A stretch of DNA of 5,413 nucleotides from Thermoflexales bacterium (GCA_007130345.1 SLSP01000220.1:1-5413); one strand, 5' to 3'; shown: positions 1-5,331, counted from the stretch's first letter. Made by a program: numbers and translations. Notes: generated from the letters alone by a model not told the origin.

Positions 1-59
1 GATCCGCTCTGAGTAAGGTTAACTGGGGAGAAACTTCCGTCGCGCTGTACGTTAAAGTA
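1..59. other. Unassigned sequence beyond the leuD fragment
   Basis: This stretch lies where the rest of leuD should continue on the minus strand, but no minus frame resembles LeuD. One plus-strand frame is open from position 3 to a stop at 168-170, without a credible start, and it runs antisense through the leuD fragment. I take that as chance or as the edge of a dispersed repeat. The piece probably belongs to whatever replaced the 3' part of leuD, and its nature cannot be told from this window. Confidence 0.4.
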
Positions 60-155
60 TTACGCCACGGCGACGCCAGCCCGCTTGAGACAGATGACTT
101 CGGTGTTCACATCGTCGCCGTATTTCCAGACCCGTCCGGTGAGTTTAGTTTGCAT
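60..155 (-). pseudogene. leuD: Truncated 5' fragment of a LeuD-like gene (3-isopropylmalate dehydratase small subunit)
   Basis: The 31-residue frame begins MQTKLTGRVWKYGDDVNTEVI. From memory this matches the conserved N-terminus of LeuD-type aconitase small subunits (GRVWKFGDNxxTDVI, normally followed by PGRYL). A strong Shine-Dalgarno (AAGGAG, minus strand, at 168-163) sits 7 bases before the ATG, so the translation start is intact. After about residue 21 (around position 93) similarity stops, giving CLKRAGVAVA and then TAA. Intact LeuD is roughly 160-170 residues and pairs with LeuC to isomerise isopropylmalate in leucine synthesis. This piece lacks almost the whole swivel domain and cannot be functional. 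The other two minus frames past the break do not restore the family sequence, which points to a deletion or insertion junction rather than a simple frameshift. The assignment rests on a short motif; an archaeal-type homoaconitase small subunit is equally possible. Confidence 0.66.
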
Positions 156-242
156 AAGGATTCTCCTTGAAAAATGGCAAAATATGAGACGAACTTTAGG
201 CGGAAATTCCTTACATAATGCGCAGATAAAAACTGATGGCGT

Positions 243-473
243 TCACGGTATGTCCATCCGCAGCGGCATCAAATACGCGAGCGTCTTCATATTCAATTCG
301 GCGCGGGATAGCTCCGGGAAGCGCCGCCGGAACGTGCCGCGCAAAGCCGCCATCGCGAAAGCCTGCACACGCATCCCGGCCAACACCCGTTCTGCCGGCG
401 TCAGACGCGCGCTCAGTTCCAGTTGTTCCCAATCTATGGTGATGTGGTAATCTTGAGTCGGGTCATTTGCCAT
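243..473 (-). CDS. Small hypothetical protein, 76 aa
   Basis: I do not recognise a named function. The start at 473 is preferred over a GTG at 491 or an ATG at 479. AGAAGG (485-480, minus strand) lies 6 bases before the 473 ATG, and a TATAAT box at 503-498 would start transcription near 491, leaving a short leader. The 76-residue product begins MANDPTQDYHITIDWEQLEL. It continues with a helical, Arg/Ala-rich stretch containing LTPAERVLAGMRVQ and ends around RRRFPELSRAELNMKTLAYL. The pattern 'LTPxER ... RxRFPxLSxxELN' resembles small uncharacterised proteins, common in Chloroflexota and Cyanobacteria, that can sit beside a second small gene. That is a resemblance recalled from memory, not a search result. 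No membrane segment or signal peptide is visible. Its downstream neighbour on the same strand is the leuD remnant, 87 bases away, so any original partner may have been lost. Confidence 0.68.
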   Translation of the reverse strand: MANDPTQDYHITIDWEQLELSARLTPAERVLAGMRVQAFAMAALRGTFRRRFPELSRAELNMKTLAYLMPLRMDIP

Positions 474-497
474 AGCCATCCTTCTGCTCACGGCAAC

Positions 498-503
498 ATT
501 ATA
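498..503 (-). promoter_or_regulatory. Probable -10 box of the small hypothetical gene
   Basis: The minus strand reads TATAAT from 503 to 498, a perfect sigma-70 type -10 hexamer. No good -35 is found at 16-18 bases upstream. Transcription would begin near 491, which gives an ~18-base leader containing the AGAAGG ribosome binding site of the gene starting at 473. Confidence 0.5.
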
Positions 504-551
504 GATGATGCTGGCGATCTTTCCATTGATGACTCTACTGAAAGAATCCTA

Positions 552-648
552 AAAAATCAGATTTTTCAGAAACGTGATACTACAGATAGATTTTTCGCGT
601 GCGAAGTTCATGTAGGCAGTAGGTCGCGTGTGGAAAAATCTGATTTTT
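552..648. repeat. Inverted 16-base repeat framing an AT-rich palindrome pair
   Basis: Positions 552-567 are the exact reverse complement of 633-648, with 65 bases between them. Each arm is itself nearly palindromic, of the form AAAAATC-N-GATTTTT. The right arm lies inside the 82-bp dispersed repeat (592-673) and is also present in its second copy (5357-5371). The left arm may therefore mark the other end of a small element of about 100 bases or more. No coding sequence lies inside. Confidence 0.7.
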
Positions 649-673
649 GGACTTTGTTCAGGGGACTCATGTA
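592..673 (+). repeat. Dispersed repeat, copy 1 (plus orientation)
   Basis: These 82 bases align without gaps to the reverse complement of 5332-5413, with 71 identical positions (about 87%) by hand count. Landmarks in both copies are CGCGTGCGAA, then TCGCGTGTGGAAAAATC, GATTTTTGGACTTT and TTCAGG-GACTCAT. Within each copy the CGCGTG motif occurs twice, about 29 bases apart. The repeat is non-coding, and no transposase is present. The second copy runs off the window, so the full length is unknown. It is probably a family of intergenic or MITE-like elements. Confidence 0.85.
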
Positions 674-675
674 TT

Positions 676-694
676 AGGCGGAAAGTTTCCGCCT
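676..694. other. Short perfect palindrome (hairpin)
   Basis: AGGCGGAAA and TTTCCGCCT are separated by one base, forming a 19-base perfect inverted repeat directly after dispersed repeat copy 1. As RNA it could fold into a GC-rich stem with a small AT-rich loop. No T-run follows on the plus strand, so it does not look like a standard intrinsic terminator. TTANGCGGAAA also occurs at 196-206 and 730-740, so the arm may be part of a local repeated motif. Confidence 0.6.
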
Positions 695-754
695 CAGTCC
701 CTTCTCCGTATACCTACTCCCCGGCGCACTTATGCGGAAATCCTGCAGAGGAGC

Positions 755-781
755 ACTCCCGGCTCCGGGCTGTGGGGGAGT
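755..781. other. GC-rich stem-loop with alternative folding
   Basis: ACTCCC (755-760) pairs with GGGAGT (776-781) across 15 bases. Inside, CCCGG (758-762) can instead pair with CCGGG (765-769). The two stems share bases and are mutually exclusive. TTCCC follows. There is no adjacent gene it could obviously control, so a regulatory role is speculative. Confidence 0.35.
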
Positions 782-967
782 TTCCCGGTCAGTTCCTTAC
801 CCATTGTATAACATAAATTGAGGCAGGTCAAGAGAACATTGCAGTTTGCAGCCGGGCCGATTCTGTGCTCTGGGATGATTCATCCTTGCGCGTCCCTATG
901 CTCCAAGACCAGGCCCGGTCGCGGGGCTGGTTGTGTTTTGTAACACGGTTCAGCGCTGGGCGTCCCC

Positions 968-990
968 CCTGAGCGCAGTCGAAGGATGAC
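968..990. repeat. CTGAGCGCAGTCGAAGG-type intergenic repeat
   Basis: The core CTGAGCGCAGTCGAAGG (reverse: CCTTCGACTGCGCTCAG) is a motif I recognise as scattered between genes in many unrelated bacterial genomes, including Chloroflexota. It lies in an uncoded stretch and gives meaningless reading frames on both strands. Its function is not established. The flanks (CGTCCCCC before, ATGACGC after) may belong to the same unit. Confidence 0.5.
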
Positions 991-1112
991 GCTTCGCCAC
1001 CATCCGGCGAAATCCCAAATCGCCAAAAGTGTATATAGAAGAGTGTACGCACCTATGATAGCACAGAATCGGGAATGAACATTCAGGTAAATTCGCCAAT
1101 CTGCCCGACTCG

Positions 1113-1291
1113 ATGTATAGTACACGTATGAAACCACAAACCACGCACAGAACCGTGCTGCACTGTCCCGATGGGGAGGACTACGCCCTGCTCAACAGCG
1201 GCGACGGTGCCAAGTTGGAGCGTTTCGGCCCGTACACCTTACGCCTCACCCGCTCGCGGCATCTGGGCGTCTTCCCGGAGAACGCTGTCCA
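1113..1291 (+). pseudogene. Remnant of a SAM-dependent methyltransferase gene with internal deletion
   Basis: The translation contains GEDYALLNSGDGAKLERFGPYTL (residues 21-43 counting from the ATG at 1113). It is followed at once by RLTRSRHLGVFPENAVH (44-60). From memory, the first block resembles the N-terminus ('YxLLDSGDGxKLERFGPYxLxRP') and the second the 'FxHxGVFPEQAxNW' segment of a class I SAM-dependent methyltransferase family (COG1092-like). In intact members these blocks are separated by some dozens of residues, and the whole Rossmann methyltransferase domain follows. Here the blocks are joined in frame and everything after residue 60 is replaced by unrelated repeat sequence. Neither possible start (1113 or 1128) has a ribosome binding site. 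The frame stays open to 1415 only by chance. The family call is an inference from motifs and should be confirmed by a search. Confidence 0.55.
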
Positions 1292-1345
1292 CAGGACAAT
1301 CAACCTTGAGAGGCGGTTCGCTGTGAGGTCAAAGTTGCGTGGTAT
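1292..1345 (+). repeat. 54-bp direct repeat, copy 1 (contains a ghost 3' gene end)
   Basis: This segment aligns without gaps to 2186-2239, with 48 of 54 positions identical by hand count, at a distance of 894 bases. Its first 18 bases, read in the frame of the downstream lipoprotein gene, encode QDNQP and a TGA stop, exactly as the real gene does. The only difference in those codons is synonymous (CAA at 1301-1303 against CAG at 2195-2197). The rest matches the 3' flank of that gene up to the -10 region of the next promoter. It is probably the leftover 3' end and flank of a lost tandem paralogue. Confidence 0.85.
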
Positions 1346-1361
1346 TGAAACGTCACCTCAC
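1323..1361. promoter_or_regulatory. Inverted repeat upstream of the lipoprotein gene
   Basis: GTGAGGT (1323-1329) is matched by ACCTCAC (1355-1361) across 25 bases, in the leader about 50 bases before the gene starting at 1412. It could be an operator or a leader stem. The second copy of the direct repeat, before the cvpA-like gene, does not keep the symmetry. A TGGTATTGA sequence at 1340-1348 between the arms is only a weak extended -10 candidate. Confidence 0.3.
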
Positions 1362-1411
1362 GCCGAAAAGTTACCAGGCCGTCATTCACCATTCACCCAG
1401 GAGGACATGAT

Positions 1412-2203
1412 ATGAAACACGCAACGGGGTATAGCTTTCTGATCGTGATAGTCGCTGTATTGCTTGTGGGTTGTACTGCCGCCACACCGGAGCCGCCGGT
1501 CACGCCCACGCCGTCGCCAACGGAGACGCCGGCACCGGATCCCGACGTGATCCGCCTGACCAACGGGGAGTGGCTCCCCTATCTATCGGAGACGCTGCCG
1601 CAGTACGGGCCATGGTCGCAGATCGTGACCGAGGCGTTCGCGGCAGAAGGCATCACGGTGGCATGGGGCTTCTTCCCGTGGAATCGCAACATCCACTATG
1701 TGGAGACGGGAGAATGGGACGGTTCGGTGGGCTGGTCGAAGACGGAAGAACGCCAGCAGTTTGCCATCTATCCCGACATCCCGCTGGCGCAGGAGTGCGA
1801 TATGATCTTCCACCGCGTGGAGTATCCCTTCGATTGGGAGACGATAGACGATCTGGTCGGGCATCAGGTGGGGGTGATGCTAGGCTACGCCATCACGGCG
1901 GAGTTGGAAGCGGCGCGGCAAGCCGGGCTGAACCTCAGCCTGGATCCCGGCGTGGACGAGATAACCAATCTGCGCAAACTGCTGGCGGGCCGCATTGATC
2001 TGCTGCACTGTCCCCAGGCGGTATGCGAGGAGATTTTGCAGGAGAGCTTCACGCCAGACGAAGCCGCCTCCCTGACCTATCACCCCACCCCGTGGCGCTG
2101 CTCCGAGTACTACTTGCTCATCAGCCGCAACAGCCCCCAGGCCGAGCGGTGGGTGACGGCCTTTGAGCGCGGGATGCAGCAGGTGCAGGACAATCAGCCT
2201 TGA
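1412..2203 (+). CDS. Substrate-binding lipoprotein, extracellular solute-binding family 3-like (orphan)
   Basis: The 263-residue product should be a membrane-anchored solute receptor, probably for amino acids or a similar small molecule. AGGAGG (1399-1404) precedes the ATG by 7 bases. Residues 1-20 form a lipoprotein signal peptide ending in VLLVGC, with lipidation at Cys21. A Pro/Thr-rich spacer follows (about 24-45, TPTPSPTETPAP). Residues 46-258 look like a periplasmic binding fold. They contain NGEWLPYLSE near the start, EWDGSVGWSKTEERQQFA (101-118), LVGHQVGVMLGYA at the hinge (148-160) and LLAGRIDLLHC (190-200). Four cysteines in the mature domain (129, 200, 205, 230) could form disulfides. 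No permease or ATPase gene is adjacent, so it either serves a remote transporter or acts as a sensor. The ligand cannot be read from sequence. A preceding 54-bp repeat duplicates its 3' end, suggesting it once had a tandem copy. Confidence 0.83.
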   Translation: MKHATGYSFLIVIVAVLLVGCTAATPEPPVTPTPSPTETPAPDPDVIRLTNGEWLPYLSETLPQYGPWSQIVTEAFAAEGITVAWGFFPWNRNIHYVETGEWDGSVGWSKTEERQQFAIYPDIPLAQECDMIFHRVEYPFDWETIDDLVGHQVGVMLGYAITAELEAARQAGLNLSLDPGVDEITNLRKLLAGRIDLLHCPQAVCEEILQESFTPDEAASLTYHPTPWRCSEYYLLISRNSPQAERWVTAFERGMQQVQDNQP

Positions 2204-2239
2204 GAGGCGGTTCGCTGTGAAGTCAGGGGCGCGTGGTAT
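2186..2239 (+). repeat. 54-bp direct repeat, copy 2 (3' end of lipoprotein gene and promoter region)
   Basis: This is the partner of 1292-1345. It covers the last five codons and stop of the lipoprotein gene, the flank GAGGCGGTTCGCTGTGA, and the start of the TGGTATAAT promoter box used for the cvpA-like gene. Similarity ends within the -10 box, where this copy reads TATAAT and copy 1 reads TATTGA. Confidence 0.85.
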
Positions 2240-2242
2240 AAT
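2234..2242 (+). promoter_or_regulatory. Extended -10 promoter of the cvpA-like/mutS2 unit
   Basis: TGGTATAAT is a perfect extended -10 element (TGn plus TATAAT at 2237-2242). No good TTGACA-like -35 is seen 16-18 bases upstream, which is usual for extended -10 promoters. Transcription would start near 2249, leaving a leader of about 45 bases before the ATG at 2294, with an AAGGAGGT ribosome binding site at 2283-2290. Confidence 0.62.
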
Positions 2243-2293
2243 ACCTATACGGTGAGGCTTTCGCAGTCTGGACAGTACATTTAAGGAGGTAAT

Positions 2294-2827
2294 ATGGGTC
2301 CCAGAGAACTGCTTTTGATAGTCATAGGCGGTGGTCTGATAGCTTTTTTCACCAAAGAACGGGTGTTGCGCGCGCTGTTCACCCTCTTTATCGTTTGGGC
2401 GGTCACATTGACAAGCGCATCCCTTTACCGACCCGCAGCCGAGCGCCTGGAAATGGTCTTCCCCGATCAAACGCTCATCCAGGGCTGGCTGTTCATCATT
2501 TTCCTGATACTCTTTTCGGTGATCGGCTATGTGATGCTCCACAAAGCCTTCCCCGACACCCAACTCCCGAAACTCGGCATCCTGGATAACGTGCTGGGCT
2601 TGATATTTGGCGTGGTCATCGCCGCTATCGTGGTCTCGCTGATCCTCAACGCGGTCGGCGTGATGGTGCAGGAACAATGGGCGGGCGACCGGCAAGGTTG
2701 GGCTAATTCGCGCGCTTCCTATCAAAATTCCATATTACGCCCGTGGACGGGGCAGGTGATTGGGATATACCAACTGACCTTCTTCATATTCTTCAATCCG
2801 ATGCCATCGGTTTTGACGCCGCAATAA
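2294..2827 (+). CDS. CvpA-family membrane protein
   Basis: The 177-residue protein has about four hydrophobic helices (roughly residues 5-20, 25-43, 62-83 and 99-123). A hydrophilic C-terminal part contains a last hydrophobic patch (158-168). The stretch ILDNVLGLIFGVVIAAIV (96-113) resembles the 'LDrxLGxxFGxxrG' segment of the CvpA family, named after the E. coli colicin V production protein. Members are inner-membrane proteins whose molecular role is poorly understood. The start is firm: AAGGAGGT at 2283-2290 is an ideal Shine-Dalgarno, 3 bases from the ATG. The stop is 17 bases before mutS2, so the two are very likely co-transcribed. The same order (cvpA-like then mutS2, sometimes with polX between) occurs in Firmicutes such as Bacillus subtilis. 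The family call rests on topology, the LDxxLG segment and context, because the C-terminal half is not distinctive. Confidence 0.7.
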   Translation: MGPRELLLIVIGGGLIAFFTKERVLRALFTLFIVWAVTLTSASLYRPAAERLEMVFPDQTLIQGWLFIIFLILFSVIGYVMLHKAFPDTQLPKLGILDNVLGLIFGVVIAAIVVSLILNAVGVMVQEQWAGDRQGWANSRASYQNSILRPWTGQVIGIYQLTFFIFFNPMPSVLTPQ

Positions 2828-2844
2828 GACCTGCTGAGAAGCGT

Positions 2845-5277
2845 ATGAACCGTCATTGGGTCACGCTAGAATATCCCCACATCCTGGCACGCCTGGCCGA
2901 GCATACCGACTTTTCTGGCGGACGAGAGCGCGCGCTGGCCCTGGAACCCGCGCCAGAGATCCACGAGGCCCGCGACAGTCTGGCCCTCACCGGCGAAGCG
3001 CGCGAGTTGTTGCTCGCGCGCCCCGACTTCGCGCTGGGCGGCGTCCACGACATCCGCCCCCAGGCCCGGCAAGCCGAGCACGGCGTCACGCTCCATCCGC
3101 CGGAACTGCTGCGCGTGCGCGATACGCTGCAAGGCGCGGCCCGCACGCGCCGGCTCCTGACCCGCCTGGAAGCGCAGTTCCCGCGCCTGGCCGACATCGC
3201 CTGGCGCATCGTGCTGGCCCCCGACCTGGTGGACGCCATCGCGCGGGTGTTCAACGACCGGGGCGAAGTGCGCGACGACGCCTCGCCGACGCTGGCCCGC
3301 ATCCGCCGCGAACTGCGCATCACCCAGAGCCGCGTTCAAGACCGCTTGCAGCGGATGCTCACCTCGCCACAGGTCGCGCCCTATCTGCAAGAGGCCCTCA
3401 TCACCCGGCGCGAAGGCCGCTTCGTCCTCCCCGTGCAAGCCGATTTCAAGCGCCACGTGCGCGGCATCGTCCACGACCGCTCTGGCAGCGGGGCCACGCT
3501 CTTCATCGAGCCGACGGACGTTGTGGATATGAACAACACGCTGCGCGAACTGACCCTGGCCGAAGAGGATGAAATCCTCCGCCTGTTGCAGATGCTCACC
3601 GCGCAGATTGGCGACCTCGCGCCGGAGATTGTGGCGTCGCTGGATGCGCTGGTGGAGCTAGACCTGGTCTTCGCCAAGGCCCGCTACGCGGTGGCCCTCG
3701 ACGCCTCCGCGCCAGAGTTGCTGCCGTTGCCTGAGAAGCCGCCGCAGCTCGCCGAGGGCGACCGCGACCAGACGAACTTCCATCCGGGGACGGTGGTGCG
3801 TCTGCTAGAAGCGCGCCATCCGCTGCTCGATCCCGAAACCGTCGTGCCCGTCAATGTAGACCTGGATGATCAGACCCACATGCTGGTGCTGACCGGCCCC
3901 AACACTGGCGGCAAGACCGTCACGCTCAAGACGGTGGGCCTGCTGACGCTGATGGCCCGCGCCGGGATGCACCTGCCCGTCGCGCCCGGTTCGCAACTCT
4001 CCTGCTTCGAGGCCGTCTACGCCGACATCGGCGACGAGCAATCCATCGAGCAGAGCCTGTCCACGTTCTCCTCGCATCTCAACAACATTGTCGCTTTTCT
4101 CAAAACGGTGGATCATCGGGCGCTGGTGTTGCTGGATGAATTAGGCGCGGGCACCGATCCGGCAGAGGGCGCGGCCCTGGCCCGCGCGCTGCTCGAAGCC
4201 TTCCGCGAGCGCCGCAGCACCGTGCTGGTTGCCACCCACTATCCCGACCTCAAGCTCTACGCGCACGCGACTCCCGGCGCGCGCAACGCCTCGATGGAAT
4301 TTGACGTGGAGACGCTGGCCCCCACCTATCGGCTGACCATCGGGTTGCCGGGACGCTCCAACGCCTTCGCCATCGCTCACCGGCTCGGGCTGCCCCCAGA
4401 GATCGTCAAGCACGCGCAGGGGATGCTCTCTGGCGAAGCCCTGCGCGCCGAGGATATGCTCGATGACCTGCACAACCTGCGCTTGCAGCGGGTGCGCGCG
4501 CGCGACCAGGCGCGTCAGGCCCAACGCGACGCCGAAGACCGCGCCGCGCAGCTGCGCGACCGCCTCGCTGGTATCGAGCATGAACGCCGCGAGCTTCTCG
4601 CGCAGGCTGAGGCCCAGGGCCGCGAGGTCGTGGCCGCGCTACAGGACGAGGTGCGCGCGCTGCGCGACCGCCTGCTGGCCGCGCCAGGCCAGATCGCCGC
4701 GCCGGAGGTGGACGCGGTCGCCGATGCCGCCGCCGCGCTGGAAGTCCGCGTGCCGCAGCCCGAACCGCTCATCGCGGCGGACGAAATCGCCGCGCCGGAG
4801 CCGGCGCCAGAGCCGACGGGCGTGTTGGCCGAGGGCAGTACCGTGCGGATTCCCTCGCTCGGGGTCGAGGGGACGGTGTTGGCGCTGGAAGGTGACGAAG
4901 CCGTCATCCAGGCCGGGGCGATGCGGACGCGGCTCTCGCTGGAGGATGTGGAACTGCTGCGCGCCCGGCCCGCGTCCAAACCGCCGCCCACCACCCTCAG
5001 CGTGGCCGCCGCGCCGCGCCCCTCGCCGGGCGTCGAAATCGACCTGCGCGGGCAGACGGCGGCAGAAGCGTTAGCCAACCTCGATGCGTACCTGGACGAC
5101 GCAGCGATGGCGGCATTGCCCTGGGTGCGCATCATTCACGGTAAAGGCACGGGCAAACTGCGACACGAGGTGCGCCACTTCCTGGCGACCCATCCGCTGG
5201 TACCGATGTATGAGTCGGCCTCAGAGAAAGAGGGGGGCAGCGGCGTGACAGTCGCCAAGTTGGTCACGACCCGCTGA
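2845..5277 (+). CDS. mutS2: MutS2, Smr-domain MutS-family ATPase
   Basis: This is an 810-residue MutS2. The family start is the ATG at 2845 (MNRHWVTLEYPHILARLAEHT), since MutS2 proteins begin with this 'LEfxkIlxxLa' helix. The frame is open further upstream to an ATG at 2743, but that part overlaps the cvpA-like gene and is not family sequence. The ribosome binding site is weak (GAGAAG, 2835-2840), so coupling to the upstream gene is plausible. Domains in order: core/clamp with RREGRFVLPVQ (188-198) and GIVHDRSGSGATLFIEP (207-223); Walker A GPNTGGKT (351-358); QSLSTFSSHL signature (403-412); Walker B ALVLLDE (426-432); switch His465; a long coiled coil (about 537-612); an Ala/Pro-rich linker (613-659); a KOW-like module (660-705); and an Smr domain with EIDLRG (731-736) and HGKGTGKLR (765-773). 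All key residues look intact. MutS2 lacks the mismatch-recognition domain of MutS. It is linked to suppression of recombination and, in B. subtilis, to rescue of collided ribosomes through the Smr domain. Which role applies here is unknown. Confidence 0.97.
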   Translation: MNRHWVTLEYPHILARLAEHTDFSGGRERALALEPAPEIHEARDSLALTGEARELLLARPDFALGGVHDIRPQARQAEHGVTLHPPELLRVRDTLQGAARTRRLLTRLEAQFPRLADIAWRIVLAPDLVDAIARVFNDRGEVRDDASPTLARIRRELRITQSRVQDRLQRMLTSPQVAPYLQEALITRREGRFVLPVQADFKRHVRGIVHDRSGSGATLFIEPTDVVDMNNTLRELTLAEEDEILRLLQMLTAQIGDLAPEIVASLDALVELDLVFAKARYAVALDASAPELLPLPEKPPQLAEGDRDQTNFHPGTVVRLLEARHPLLDPETVVPVNVDLDDQTHMLVLTGPNTGGKTVTLKTVGLLTLMARAGMHLPVAPGSQLSCFEAVYADIGDEQSIEQSLSTFSSHLNNIVAFLKTVDHRALVLLDELGAGTDPAEGAALARALLEAFRERRSTVLVATHYPDLKLYAHATPGARNASMEFDVETLAPTYRLTIGLPGRSNAFAIAHRLGLPPEIVKHAQGMLSGEALRAEDMLDDLHNLRLQRVRARDQARQAQRDAEDRAAQLRDRLAGIEHERRELLAQAEAQGREVVAALQDEVRALRDRLLAAPGQIAAPEVDAVADAAAALEVRVPQPEPLIAADEIAAPEPAPEPTGVLAEGSTVRIPSLGVEGTVLALEGDEAVIQAGAMRTRLSLEDVELLRARPASKPPPTTLSVAAAPRPSPGVEIDLRGQTAAEALANLDAYLDDAAMAALPWVRIIHGKGTGKLRHEVRHFLATHPLVPMYESASEKEGGSGVTVAKLVTTR

Positions 5278-5291
5278 CTTGCCGGGGAACG

Positions 5292-5323
5292 ACAAAGGGC
5301 ACAGCGCGCGCTGTGCCCTTTGT
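5292..5323. terminator. Perfect 32-bp palindrome after mutS2, probable bidirectional terminator
   Basis: Positions 5292-5307 and 5308-5323 are exact reverse complements, starting 14 bases after the mutS2 stop. As RNA this gives a GC-rich stem of up to 14 pairs with a GCGC loop. The stem base is ACAAAG/CTTTGT, so a short A/T tract exists on each side but no long U-run follows. The position at the end of the unit makes termination the natural reading, and the symmetry would allow action in both directions. Confidence 0.75.
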
Positions 5324-5331
5324 GAAATCAG

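Larger units (their letters stand above)
695..1112. other. Intergenic region with no convincing gene
   Basis: All open frames here are short and lack a ribosome binding site and a recognisable protein pattern. The sequence holds a second stem (ACTCCC 755-760 with GGGAGT 776-781, enclosing an alternative CCCGG/CCGGG hairpin). It also contains a TATAAC at 807-812 with no matching -35, and a known-type dispersed motif near 968-990. I see no tRNA, riboswitch consensus or terminator with a T-run. Confidence 0.55.

Noticed and set aside
85..450. Plus-strand frames opposite the small hypothetical gene and leuD fragment
   Set aside because: They have no ribosome binding site or recognisable pattern. 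The minus-strand genes have a promoter box and Shine-Dalgarno sequences.
595..632. CRISPR-like direct repeats (TCGCGTGYG twice, 29 bases apart)
   Set aside because: There are only two short imperfect units, no array and no cas genes. They are internal to the dispersed repeat.
423..816. Plus-strand frames of 84 and 62 codons across the dispersed repeat
   Set aside because: They overlap non-coding repeat and palindromes, and there is no start signal.
1072..1083. LexA-like operator GAATGAACATTC
   Set aside because: The symmetry is only 5+5 bases, it does not match a LexA box I can name with confidence, and it precedes only a dead gene.
828..1144. Overlapping minus-strand frames of 64-85 codons
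   Set aside because: Their translations run through the CTGAGCGCAGTCGAAGG repeat, differ among three frames, and have no ribosome binding site.
1880..2725. Long minus-strand open frame (281 codons)
   Set aside because: It lies antisense to the lipoprotein and cvpA-like genes, is His/Gln/Asp-rich without a fold pattern, and crosses a promoter and gene boundary. It is a shadow of high-GC coding sequence.
2743..2844. Upstream extension of the mutS2 frame (34 more codons from an ATG at 2743)
   Set aside because: It overlaps the end of the cvpA-like gene, has no ribosome binding site and adds residues unlike any MutS2 N-terminus. The family sequence begins at the 2845 ATG.
2853..5135. Several 100-240 codon frames antisense or out of frame within mutS2
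   Set aside because: They are Arg/Ala/Ser-rich low-complexity translations typical of alternative frames in GC-rich genes, while the mutS2 frame has all family motifs.
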